A stretch of DNA of 64,000 nucleotides. It comes from Neobacillus nitrireducens (GTDB lineage Bacteria; Bacillota; Bacilli; Bacillales; Cytobacillaceae). Location: positions 2,046,001-2,110,000 of the forward strand of contig NZ_CP133262.1 in assembly GCF_030915405.1 (NCBI RefSeq). Reading direction: 5' to 3'. Each line of letters starts with the position of its first letter. The first letter of the stretch is position 1. Below, piece after piece: positions 1 through 7,217 of the stretch. The position numbers were made by a program, and so were the translations under genes. The notes under the pieces were generated by a model. It was not told where the DNA came from. It searched no databases and saw nothing but the letters and a program-made list of their open reading frames with translations.

Positions 1-1
1 C

Positions 2-1039
2 AATCAAACAGGTCCATTGATTGGGATTATGTCAGCAACCACTTCCAACGGTTCCATCGCAGGGAATCGACCGCTTTTTATAGCATTACAAAAGAAGCTT
101 ATTTCACTAGATGGAATAAGCTTTGTCTTTACTCCGGAAGATGCTGAATCAGATTTTATTACAGGCTATACATTTTTACCTGATAAAAATTACTGGATTA
201 AGGAAAGCTTTCGTTATCCAGACCTCGTCTATAATCGGGTTCCGTTCCGAAATTCAGAAAAAAATGATCTATACCGAACATTTTTTTCGATTTTAAAGGA
301 GAAAAATATCCCCTTTTTCAACCCATGTTTTATCGATAAATTTGAGTTATTTGAATTACTTAGAACCCTTCCATTTTTGCAAAACTTTTTGCCGCAAACC
401 ATTGTCATCCAGAAAAAAATGGATTTGTTAACTTTTCTAAAGAGGCAAGGAAGTATTTACTTAAAACCTGCTCAATCTTCAAAAGGGAAAGGCATTTTCC
501 GCTTAAAATTGATGGATTCTTCAAAAGTTCAATTGGAAGGAATCCAGATTCATGCAAATTATCAATCCTTTAATCATTTTTGGGAGAAATGGAGCAAGAA
601 ACTTCTTGAGCAAACTTATATAGCACAAGAGGAAATATTATCTGCTGAGTATGAGGGTAATCGTTTCGATTTTCGTATTCTTGCCCATGCAAATGATGGT
701 GAATATATGATAACAGGGGTTGGGATTAGACAATCACAACAACAAAATCTTACAACGCATATTCCCTCCGGCGGCAGGCTCCTGCCCTATGAACTGTTGA
801 AAACAGCGGAGCATGATGATTTTATTCAAGCAATCGTCCCGTCTATTGGAAAGGCATTATCTAATCGTTTTGGCTATTTCGGTGAATTTTCTATTGATGC
901 TGGTGTAAGTAAAACGGGGCAGTATTATATTTACGAGGTAAATTCCAAACCAATGAGCTTTGATGAACTAGAAATTGAAGAAAAGAAGATTGAGCAGCTT
1001 TGCCGTTTATTCCTCCAACTCTCAAATTTTCAGAACTAA
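2..1039 (+). CDS. YheC/YheD-family ATP-grasp protein (5' truncated by window edge)
   Basis: Endospore coat-associated YheC/YheD family, an ATP-grasp-like fold of unproven substrate linked to the spore coat in Bacillus. The reading frame is open from base 2 and reads NQTGPLIGIMS across the edge. The TTG at 17 therefore lies inside the conserved GPLIGI start of the domain and is not the initiator; the true start is upstream of the window. ATP-grasp-like features at the C-terminus are GYFGEFSIDAGV and YEVNSKPM. It is followed after 84 bp by a yheE-like gene, the same order as yheC/D-yheE in B. subtilis. Family assignment is good; enzymatic role is unknown. Confidence 0.85.
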   Translation, partial: NQTGPLIGIMSATTSNGSIAGNRPLFIALQKKLISLDGISFVFTPEDAESDFITGYTFLPDKNYWIKESFRYPDLVYNRVPFRNSEKNDLYRTFFSILKEKNIPFFNPCFIDKFELFELLRTLPFLQNFLPQTIVIQKKMDLLTFLKRQGSIYLKPAQSSKGKGIFRLKLMDSSKVQLEGIQIHANYQSFNHFWEKWSKKLLEQTYIAQEEILSAEYEGNRFDFRILAHANDGEYMITGVGIRQSQQQNLTTHIPSGGRLLPYELLKTAEHDDFIQAIVPSIGKALSNRFGYFGEFSIDAGVSKTGQYYIYEVNSKPMSFDELEIEEKKIEQLCRLFLQLSNFQN

Positions 1040-1123
1040 CAAAATATTAACAGAAAATTCTATTTAAAAAGTCTCCCAAACAAGGTAAGCTAGAAGTAAG
1101 TAAAATAAAAGGGGGATTTCACG

Positions 1124-1333
1124 ATGCTAATGCACTTTCAATTCAAGCCACTATTTGAAAATAAAAATATTCCGGGCTGGAATTTTTCCTTTTACCATAA
1201 AAAGCAAAGAGTCACAGGAGTCTATCACCAAACTGGGAAAATAGAGTGGACAACGAATGTACCAGAACGAGAGGAAATTGAGGCATTATCAAGTCAAATC
1301 CATGAGCTAATGCTTTTCCACGTATATGAGTAA
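1124..1333 (+). CDS. yheE: YheE-like small protein
   Basis: A 69-residue protein resembling B. subtilis YheE (recalled as the DUF5342 family): an N-terminal HFQFKPLFENK segment, an aromatic middle (GWNFSFYHKK) and a TGKIEWT motif. It has no signal peptide or membrane segment. The ribosome binding site AAAGGGGGA sits about 8 nt upstream of the ATG. Its position directly after a yheC/D gene matches the B. subtilis order. Function is unknown; the link to spores comes only from its neighbour. Confidence 0.75.
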   Translation: MLMHFQFKPLFENKNIPGWNFSFYHKKQRVTGVYHQTGKIEWTTNVPEREEIEALSSQIHELMLFHVYE

Positions 1334-1414
1334 GGACCTGTCAGGATCTTAACAGTGCATGAAAACTTACCTTTTCCACAAACTAAAGATAGTTAATGGA
1401 AAGGGATGATCGTT

Positions 1415-1606
1415 ATGGACAAAGGAAAAGACAAGGTAACTGATTTAGGTTCAGCTTATGAAGGCAGAGATAAGTTGTTCATGGATGTTGATCGAATGAT
1501 TAACGAAGGTATGTCAGGTGGTTCTGTCCATTCCCGCCACGATACAACTAATATCGAAGAAGCCCATGAGTTCCACGAAGAACAACCACCCTATGAATGC
1601 GATTAA
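1415..1606 (+). CDS. small acidic hypothetical protein
   Basis: A hydrophilic 63-residue protein rich in Asp, Glu and His; I do not recognise the family. The start was moved to the ATG at 1415 because GGAAAGGG (1398-1405) abuts the upstream ATG at 1406 but is 9 nt from this one. It has no membrane segment, and its single Cys is the penultimate residue (PPYECD). A clear terminator follows at 1633. It could be a small spore or stress protein, but nothing in the sequence shows that. Confidence 0.6.
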   Translation: MDKGKDKVTDLGSAYEGRDKLFMDVDRMINEGMSGGSVHSRHDTTNIEEAHEFHEEQPPYECD

Positions 1607-1632
1607 TCTATTTTGACTTCTATATATGACAA

Positions 1633-1666
1633 GCTAGCCTAAAAAACATAGGCTGGCCTTTTTTAT
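1633..1666 (+). terminator. rho-independent terminator
   Basis: A nine-pair stem, GCTAGCCTA with TAGGCTGGC (one G-T pair), is followed by CTTTTTTATTTT. It ends the small gene at 1415-1606. Confidence 0.8.
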
Positions 1667-1734
1667 TTTCATGCTTACATTAACTACTGTTATAATAAGT
1701 TAAAAGAAATTTTTAATAAACGGGGAAATTAATC

Positions 1735-2646
1735 ATGCTAAAAAAATTATTGTCTATTTATAAAAATTCTATTTTATTTCCCGATAAACCAGTGAATCCC
1801 TCTGAACAGTCTTATCTCTTCTTCAATGAGGTGGAAAACGAATGGATTAGCATTCCGAAAGGAGAGCTAACTGAAAAGGAATTAACCCTTCTTAAAACGC
1901 TTTATCAATTAATTGACTTTCAAACTCCTACCAGTAATTCGACTGCAAAGGGTTGGGATCTGTATTTATTCTCGGATGGGCCTCTCCCTAATTATAAACC
2001 TGAAACATACCTTCGGTTCATTCAGATTCAATTAAATAGTACTGATGCGGTTCAAACCGAGATTGAGTCTGCTTTAAAGGGATTTTTCAGCGAAGAAGTT
2101 ATTATCATCTGGGAAAACAACAGTCGAGGTATTGTCATTGAAAAGGGTAATACGATTACTCTAACAGATGAAGAATTGATTTCAATGACAGAAACACTTG
2201 AAAGTGACCTTTATATAAAAATCTCCTTTTTTATTGGAAAATTCCATCCTATTTCCGATCAACTTCGCTCCAAATTTCTTGGGGAGAAAGAATACTTTTC
2301 TTTTGGATTGGCGAATTTAATCACCAACCTGAACATCTTAACATTCGAGCGCATCTTCCCAGCTTATTTAGCTTATCACTTACCACCTGAAATCAAGCAA
2401 AGGGTCATTCAGGTAATATTTAGAGTTTTTAAAGAGGATCATGAATTGTATTCAACAATCAAAGTTTTCCTTGAAAATAATTTAAATGCCAGTTTGACGG
2501 CTAAAAAACTATATATCCATCGAAATACACTACAATATCGAATCGATAAATTCATCGATAAAACCGGTATTCAATTAAAGGACTTTTATGGTGCTTTTAC
2601 CGTTTTTTTAGCTTGCCTCCTTTTTGAGCAAAGTTTAGATAAATAA
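1735..2646 (+). CDS. yxkF: PucR/CdaR-type HTH regulator, YxkF-like
   Basis: A 303-residue transcription regulator. The only confident domain is the C-terminal PucR-type helix-turn-helix at about residues 250-275 (NLNASLTAKKL then HRNTLQYRIDKF). The N-terminal 240 residues are poorly conserved and presumably sense a ligand. It lies directly upstream of msmX, as yxkF does in B. subtilis, which is the main reason for the name. The start is the ATG at 1735, although the upstream AAACGGGGAAAT is only a fair SD. Its target is unknown; msmX is the obvious candidate. Confidence 0.75.
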   Translation: MLKKLLSIYKNSILFPDKPVNPSEQSYLFFNEVENEWISIPKGELTEKELTLLKTLYQLIDFQTPTSNSTAKGWDLYLFSDGPLPNYKPETYLRFIQIQLNSTDAVQTEIESALKGFFSEEVIIIWENNSRGIVIEKGNTITLTDEELISMTETLESDLYIKISFFIGKFHPISDQLRSKFLGEKEYFSFGLANLITNLNILTFERIFPAYLAYHLPPEIKQRVIQVIFRVFKEDHELYSTIKVFLENNLNASLTAKKLYIHRNTLQYRIDKFIDKTGIQLKDFYGAFTVFLACLLFEQSLDK

Positions 2647-2660
2647 CAACAATCTGCCTA

Positions 2661-2674
2661 AAAAAGCGTTTTCA
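2661..2674 (+). promoter_or_regulatory. candidate CcpA cre site upstream of msmX
   Basis: AAAAAGCGTTTTCA matches the cre consensus TGAAAGCGTTTTCA at 12 of 14 positions. It lies between yxkF and msmX, about 80 bp before the msmX start. Catabolite control would suit a sugar-uptake ATPase, but this rests on sequence match alone. Confidence 0.4.
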
Positions 2675-2754
2675 ATCTTTGTGCACTCTGTCCATATTGA
2701 TTTTCTTCCTCTGAATGTAAACTGATACTTAACAAGATTAAGGGAGGCTTTCAA

Positions 2755-3858
2755 ATGGCAGAGTTAAAATTAGACCACATTTATAAAATTTATGATAATA
2801 AAGTGACCGCTGTCCAGGACTTCAATTTACATATTGAAGATAAAGAGTTTATTGTGTTTGTTGGACCATCAGGGTGCGGCAAATCTACGACGCTTCGTAT
2901 GATTGCAGGGCTTGAAGATATCTCCAAAGGTGAATTCTATATTGATGGAAAAAGAGTCAATGATGTAGCCCCAAAAGATCGAGATATCGCAATGGTTTTC
3001 CAAAACTACGCGCTTTACCCACACATGACTGTATATGATAACATGGCGTTCGGATTAAAACTTCGCAAGTTTCCAAAAGATGAAATTGAACGTCGAGTCA
3101 ATGACGCGGCAAAAATTCTTGGTTTAGAAGCATACTTAACACGTAAACCTAAGGCATTATCAGGTGGTCAGCGTCAGCGTGTAGCATTAGGTCGTGCGAT
3201 TGTCCGTGATGCCAAAGTATTCTTAATGGATGAACCATTATCAAATCTAGATGCTAAGCTTCGTGTGCAAATGCGTGCTGAAATTGCTAAACTTCACCGT
3301 CGCTTAGATACAACTACTATCTATGTTACTCACGACCAAACAGAAGCAATGACAATGGCCACACGACTTGTTGTTATGAAAGATGGTATCATCCAGCAAG
3401 TTGGTTCACCAAAAGAAGTATATGAAAAACCTGAGAATGTTTTTGTTGGAGGCTTTATCGGCTCTCCGGCAATGAATTTCTTTAACGGAAAACTGGAAGA
3501 TGGAAAATTTGTCATTGGAAAAATATCGATGGCTGTTCCTGAAGGAAAGATGAAATATCTTCGCGAGCAAGGTTACGTTGGAAAATCAATCATTCTTGGA
3601 ACTCGCCCGGAAGATATTCATGATGAGCCGGTTTTCATTGATGCATCTGCAGGCTCTAAGATTAATGCAACTGTGGATGTTGCCGAGTTAACTGGAGCGG
3701 AATTAATGATCTATTCAAGTATTGCTGACCAAGATTTCGTAGCCCGTGTAGATTCTCGAGGGGATATTCATCCGGGAGATACAATAGAACTAGCGTTTGA
3801 TATGAACAAAGCACATTTCTTTGATGTAGAAACGGAATCACGTATTCGTCCATTATAA
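2755..3858 (+). CDS. msmX: MsmX/UgpC-type sugar ABC transporter ATPase
   Basis: ATP-binding subunit that powers carbohydrate importers; in B. subtilis MsmX serves several different sugar ABC systems. The 367-residue protein has Walker [10 protein letters not shown] (about 37-45), a Q-loop [12 protein letters not shown], the signature [14 protein letters not shown], Walker B VFLMDEP and the switch His in YVTHDQ. It ends in the MalK-type TOBE/OB regulatory region (from about residue 235). It stands alone, with no permease or binding-protein genes next to it, as expected for a shared ATPase. SD AAGGGAGG precedes the ATG. A strong terminator follows. Confidence 0.95.
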   Translation: MAELKLDHIYKIYDNKVTAVQDFNLHIEDKEFIVFVGPSGCGKSTTLRMIAGLEDISKGEFYIDGKRVNDVAPKDRDIAMVFQNYALYPHMTVYDNMAFGLKLRKFPKDEIERRVNDAAKILGLEAYLTRKPKALSGGQRQRVALGRAIVRDAKVFLMDEPLSNLDAKLRVQMRAEIAKLHRRLDTTTIYVTHDQTEAMTMATRLVVMKDGIIQQVGSPKEVYEKPENVFVGGFIGSPAMNFFNGKLEDGKFVIGKISMAVPEGKMKYLREQGYVGKSIILGTRPEDIHDEPVFIDASAGSKINATVDVAELTGAELMIYSSIADQDFVARVDSRGDIHPGDTIELAFDMNKAHFFDVETESRIRPL

Positions 3859-3891
3859 GAATATCGCAAGCGCCCGTTTAGCGGCATATAG

Positions 3892-3926
3892 AATAAGCCC
3901 CGTTTTCAAAGCGGGGCTTATTCTTT
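3892..3926. terminator. bidirectional terminator
   Basis: A perfect 11-bp stem (AATAAGCCCCG with CGGGGCTTATT) with a T-run on the plus side serves msmX. The stop codon of the opposing small gene lies inside the stem. Confidence 0.85.
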
Positions 3927-4160
3927 TATAAAAAAAATATCCTCTTGATTACAAACTGGGCAGCGATACACATGGGGGCACTTCTGACCCGAGTTCGTAT
4001 CGGGATATCCATCTTCCATTTTCATTAAGTCTATTTCCATATATGGACTATAATCATCATAAAAATCCATAAGACGACCACTTTCCATCATAGGTTCACC
4101 GCAATTTGAACATAATAAATAGGCTTCTCGAAAACCATTACATACTGGGCATTCTGACAT
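3918..4160 (-). CDS. small zinc-ribbon-like protein
   Basis: An 80-residue protein with three CxxC pairs: CPVC near the N-terminus, CSNC around residue 20, and CPVC near the C-terminus, plus a lone Cys in KCPH. This suggests two zinc-binding knuckles. The start was set at the ATG at 4160 (MSECPVC) because the SD-like AAAAGGGTG overlaps the in-frame GTG three codons upstream. The middle is acidic. No family name can be given; it could bind RNA, protein or simply zinc. Confidence 0.6.
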   Translation of the reverse strand: MSECPVCNGFREAYLLCSNCGEPMMESGRLMDFYDDYSPYMEIDLMKMEDGYPDTNSGQKCPHVYRCPVCNQEDIFFIKE

Positions 4161-4248
4161 TCCATTCACCCTTTTAGTTTAGTTCTTACCCCTAGTTTGT
4201 GTTAACCTGCCACCTATATGTAATGGAATAAATTACTAATTAACTTTT

Positions 4249-4278
4249 TGAATATCTCCGTCCGTTTGAATCATAATA
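4249..4278 (+). promoter_or_regulatory. sigma-G-type promoter of the SASP gene
   Basis: TGAATA at 4249-4254, a 17-nt spacer, then CATAATA at 4272-4278. This matches the forespore sigma-G consensus (GHATR, 17-18 nt, CATNNTA). Transcription should begin near 4285, giving a leader of about 235 nt before the SASP start at 4522. Confidence 0.75.
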
Positions 4279-4316
4279 AATATTACAAAGCAAGCAACAA
4301 CAGCTACTTACAACGA

Positions 4317-4368
4317 TGGATGAAACCAACAAGGGTAATAGCCGGTGCAAGTCCGACTCATCCAACCA
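4317..4368 (+). ncRNA. tRNA-like fold 1 in the SASP leader (acceptor + T arm + CCA)
   Basis: A perfect 7-bp acceptor-like stem pairs 4317-4323 (TGGATGA) with 4358-4364 (TCATCCA). It is followed by ACCA, which would be the discriminator base plus CCA. Immediately 5' of the 3' acceptor strand, with no gap, is a T-arm-like hairpin: GCCGG (4341-4345), a 7-nt loop TGCAAGT, and CCGAC (4353-4357), with four of five pairs formed. The 17 nt where D and anticodon arms would be can form only a short ACC/GGT hairpin. It is therefore a 52-nt minihelix, too short for a working tRNA. It may be a decayed tRNA or a structured leader element. Confidence 0.45.
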
Positions 4369-4432
4369 AAATAAGATAATGAATGAATCTCCAATTTGTA
4401 AAAAACTTATCAAAGGTAACATTGATAATTAT

Positions 4433-4491
4433 GGGTTAGGCCAAGGCGGCAATGGTTTAATCTCCATTATGGTTCAATTCCATACTGACCC
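4433..4491 (+). ncRNA. tRNA-like fold 2 in the SASP leader (degenerate tRNA)
   Basis: The acceptor stem pairs 4433-4439 (GGGTTAG) with 4485-4491 (CTGACCC), 7 bp with one G-T. The T arm is perfect: TATGG (4468-4472), loop TTCAATT fitting TTCRANY, and CCATA (4480-4484), abutting the acceptor as in tRNA. An anticodon-like stem ATGG/CCAT (4452-4455 with 4464-4467) encloses an 8-nt loop, and GCC/GGC (4440-4442, 4448-4450) marks a shortened D arm. No CCA follows. From memory, GCCAAG and the anticodon-arm region resemble tRNA-Gln. At 59 nt it is too short to be a functional tRNA, so a relic or a regulatory mimic is likely. Confidence 0.5.
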
Positions 4492-4521
4492 CAAACTTAT
4501 TAAGAGGAGTGTTATTCAACT

Positions 4522-4725
4522 ATGGCAAGTAACAACAACTCTAATCAACTACTAGTACCAGGCGTCGAGCAAGCTCTTAGTCAAATGAAGTATGAAATTG
4601 CTTCTGAATTTGGTGTAAATCTTGGTGCAGACACTACTTCACGTGCCAATGGTTCTGTTGGAGGAGAAATTACAAAGCGTCTTGTAGCAATGGCTGAATC
4701 TCAACTTGGCGGATTCCAACGCTAA
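4522..4725 (+). CDS. alpha/beta-type small acid-soluble spore protein
   Basis: Major SASP that coats and protects forespore DNA and is degraded by the GPR protease at germination. The 67 residues include the GPR site YEIASEFGV (cleavage after Glu in the family), the conserved [20 protein letters not shown] and the C-terminal [17 protein letters not shown] lies about 13 nt before the ATG, a rather long spacing. A sigma-G-type promoter lies about 245 bp upstream, leaving a long structured leader. A strong terminator follows. Which ssp paralogue this is cannot be settled here. Confidence 0.95.
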   Translation: MASNNNSNQLLVPGVEQALSQMKYEIASEFGVNLGADTTSRANGSVGGEITKRLVAMAESQLGGFQR

Positions 4726-4766
4726 TTTTTAGAAAAACCAGTAAATACAAATAAATATTATGGCTA

Positions 4767-4797
4767 AGCCCCCTTCTCACGAAGGGGGCTTTCATTT
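4767..4797. terminator. bidirectional terminator
   Basis: The 10-bp stem AGCCCCCTTC/GAAGGGGGCT with loop TCAC is followed by TTCATTTTG. It lies between the SASP gene and the convergent fumC. Confidence 0.85.
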
Positions 4798-4799
4798 TG

Positions 4800-6182
4800 T
4801 CAAATCATATTTTCCGGCCGAACCCAGTTTGAAAACTGTTGTTCTGAAACATAGCCTATTTTTATAGCTGCCTCCTTTAATGAGCAATTATCCTTAAATG
4901 CAAGTTTGGCAATTTCTGCAGCCTTTTCATAGCCTATATGTGGATTTAACGCTGTAACCAGCATCAATGAGCGGTTTACATGTTCCTTAATAATTTCTTC
5001 ATTGGCCACGAGACCTAATGCACAATTTTTATTAAAGGATTTGATTCCATCAGAGAGGAGCCTGATTGATTGAATGAAATTATTAATAATCACTGGTTTA
5101 AACACATTTAACTCAAAGTTCCCTTGACTTGCAGCAAAACCAATTGCTGCGTCATTTCCAAAAACCTGGCACGCAATCATCGTCAACGCTTCACTCTGAG
5201 TAGGATTTACCTTTCCAGGCATAATTGAACTCCCTGGCTCATTGGCGGGAATACTAAGTTCGCCAATCCCACTGCGTGGTCCACTAGCAAGCCAGCGGAC
5301 ATCATTAGCTATTTTCATTAAATCAGCTGCCAAGGCTTTAAGAGCACCGTGGACATGTACAATCTCATCATGACTTGTTAAGGCGTGAAATTTATTTTCT
5401 GAGGAACGAAATGGATAACCTGTGAGAGTATAAATCTGCTCAGCCACCTTGTCACCGAATTCCGATGGAGCATTGATTCCTGTACCAACAGCAGTCCCTC
5501 CTATCGCCAAATCAAGCAGATACTTGCTTGCCTCTGTGATCATCCTTTCACACTTTTCAAGCATAACCCGCCATCCGCTGATCTCTTGTCCCAACGTTAA
5601 TGGGGTTGCATCCTGCAAATGCGTTCTCCCTATTTTAATGATCTTTGAAAAATCCTTTTCTTTTCCAAGGAGCGTGCTTTTTAATTCTGATATAACAGGG
5701 AGGAGATCCTTAACGATTATTGTATAAGCTGCAATATGCATAGCAGTTGGAAAGGTATCATTAGAGCTCTGCGACATATTGACATCATCATTCGGGTGAA
5801 TTTTTTCAAAGCTGACATCCTGCTCTTTTAACCATTCATTTGCCCGATTGGCTATGACTTCATTAACGTTCATATTAGATTGTGTACCACTGCCGGTTTG
5901 CCAAACGACCAACGGAAAATGTTCATCCATATCACCGTTATGAATGGAATCACATACTTTTATAATCGCCTTCATTTTTTCTTCGCTGAGTTTTCCTAAT
6001 TGAGAATTGACGATGGCTGCAGCCTTTTTAATAAAAACCAGACCATAAATCACGCCCAAAGGCATCTTTTCAGAACCAATTTTAAAATTTTCCTTGCTTC
6101 GTTGTGTTTGCGCTCCCCAATATTTATCCACTGGCACACGAACCTCACCCAGGGTATCTTTTTCGATACGATAATTCTTCAT
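4800..6182 (-). CDS. fumC: class II fumarate hydratase
   Basis: Fumarase C, the iron-independent enzyme interconverting fumarate and malate in the TCA cycle (cytoplasmic homotetramer). The 460-residue length is normal for the family. Motifs seen: [12 protein letters not shown] near residue 100, [14 protein letters not shown], the TH pair in [10 protein letters not shown], and the superfamily signature [15 protein letters not shown]. The start ATG is preceded by GAGGTGTGGATGAGAC. It is monocistronic, facing the SASP gene across a shared terminator. No missing catalytic residue was noticed. Confidence 0.97.
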   Translation of the reverse strand: MKNYRIEKDTLGEVRVPVDKYWGAQTQRSKENFKIGSEKMPLGVIYGLVFIKKAAAIVNSQLGKLSEEKMKAIIKVCDSIHNGDMDEHFPLVVWQTGSGTQSNMNVNEVIANRANEWLKEQDVSFEKIHPNDDVNMSQSSNDTFPTAMHIAAYTIIVKDLLPVISELKSTLLGKEKDFSKIIKIGRTHLQDATPLTLGQEISGWRVMLEKCERMITEASKYLLDLAIGGTAVGTGINAPSEFGDKVAEQIYTLTGYPFRSSENKFHALTSHDEIVHVHGALKALAADLMKIANDVRWLASGPRSGIGELSIPANEPGSSIMPGKVNPTQSEALTMIACQVFGNDAAIGFAASQGNFELNVFKPVIINNFIQSIRLLSDGIKSFNKNCALGLVANEEIIKEHVNRSLMLVTALNPHIGYEKAAEIAKLAFKDNCSLKEAAIKIGYVSEQQFSNWVRPENMI

Positions 6183-6267
6183 GTCTCATCCACACCTCAC
6201 AAATTCATATACTTCAATATATATACCCATTCCTATCGATTTTATTAAAGAAATAGCATTTTACTAT

Positions 6268-6298
6268 ATAAAAAAACTGCAGACACTTGTCTGCAGTT
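6268..6298 (-). terminator. terminator of the 27-codon ORF
   Basis: A perfect 11-bp stem (AACTGCAGACA with TGTCTGCAGTT) is followed on the minus strand by TTTTTATA. It sits six bases past the stop codon of the small ORF at 6305-6388, which supports that ORF being a transcribed gene. Confidence 0.75.
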
Positions 6299-6304
6299 CA
6301 AAAT

Positions 6305-6388
6305 TTAATGTTTAATAATTGTATATCCGATATAATAAGAAAGAATTAAAAAACTACCGATCAATAATACAATTGAATACTCTGACAT
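6305..6388 (-). CDS. 27-aa single-span membrane peptide
   Basis: A short ORF reading MSEYSIVLLIGSFLILSYYI and then GYTIIKH. About 19 hydrophobic residues are flanked by an acidic N-terminus and a basic C-terminus, the usual form of a single-pass small membrane protein (N-out predicted). SD GGGGTGGGAAG is about 7 nt from the ATG, and a perfect terminator follows the stop. Its size and pattern recall accessory subunits such as CydS or KdpF, but no partner complex is nearby. Function unknown. Confidence 0.5.
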   Translation of the reverse strand: MSEYSIVLLIGSFLILSYYIGYTIIKH

Positions 6389-6504
6389 AAACTTCCCACC
6401 CCTATAATATTTAATTGCATGCCTAAACATTTTTAAAATATCACATACGTCGGGGATGGCAAGTGATGATTATTACACTTGATTGACTAAGAGGTGAACT
6501 TTTT

Positions 6505-7125
6505 GTGAACATTTGCCTTTTCGGTGCAACAGGCAGAGTTGGTACAATTATTTTAGAGAATGCTTTATCTCAGGAACATAATGTCCGTGTACTGGTGAGG
6601 GATAGTAGAAAACTTAAATTTAGTGGAGATGGTCTTCTTGTTAAGGAAGGAAATGTGCTAATTGAAAAAGACATTTCAAATTGCATATCTGGCTCTGATG
6701 CGGTAATTTGTGCATTAAATACAGATGGCACCACCACTCTGTCTGAATCCATGCCATTCATTATAAAGCAGATGAAAGAGCAAGGCATACAGCGAATAAT
6801 TAGCATTGGAACAGCAGGAATTCTTCAAGCCAGGTCTGTACCCTATTTATATCGGTTTCAATCTTCTGAGTCGAAACGGAAAAGTACACGGGATGCAGAA
6901 GAACATTTAAAAGCCTATTTAATATTAAGGGATTCTGGCCTAGATTGGACGGTCGTCTGTCCTACCTACTTGCCTATAGGAGAAAGAAAAGGGCATTATA
7001 GGTACGAAAAGGACTTTCTTCCTGATAATCCCTCCTCCATCTCAATTTTTGATACAGCTGATTTTGCGTTTGGGCAGCTATTTACCAATGAATTTATTGG
7101 TTCCCGCGTTGGAATAACTTATTAA
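6505..7125 (+). CDS. NAD(P)-binding atypical SDR (NmrA/YwnB-like)
   Basis: A 206-residue Rossmann-fold protein. The dinucleotide motif GATGRVG (about residues 8-14) opens the sequence and VRVLVRD follows beta-2. ISGSDAVICALNT and RIISIGTAGI are typical of NmrA-like/NAD(P)H-binding proteins, which often lack the SDR catalytic Tyr-Lys pair. The start is GTG at 6505 with SD GAGGTGA (6491-6497). It is monocistronic. Substrate unknown; a quinone- or flavin-linked reductase or a redox sensor are both possible. Confidence 0.8.
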   Translation: MNICLFGATGRVGTIILENALSQEHNVRVLVRDSRKLKFSGDGLLVKEGNVLIEKDISNCISGSDAVICALNTDGTTTLSESMPFIIKQMKEQGIQRIISIGTAGILQARSVPYLYRFQSSESKRKSTRDAEEHLKAYLILRDSGLDWTVVCPTYLPIGERKGHYRYEKDFLPDNPSSISIFDTADFAFGQLFTNEFIGSRVGITY

Positions 7126-7130
7126 CAAGA

Positions 7131-7168
7131 AAAGCCCCTTAACAAGTTTCGTTTAGAGGCTTCTTTTG
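7131..7168. terminator. weak terminator-like hairpin
   Basis: AAGCC (7132-7136) pairs with GGCTT (7158-7162) through an imperfect stem, followed by CTTTTGTT. It lies between the convergent SDR and pbpG genes. Confidence 0.45.
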
Positions 7169-7217
7169 TTATCCAGCCAGGTCAGTGCTCCCCAGTTGGA
7201 GTTGATCCAAAGAACGA

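Noticed and set aside
4317..4368. a functional tRNA gene
   Set aside because: D and anticodon arms are missing; only acceptor and T arm are formed.
4316..4555. 79-codon plus-strand ORF across the SASP leader
   Set aside because: It has no SD, its composition is not protein-like, it overlaps the SASP start in another frame, and it runs through the tRNA-like folds.
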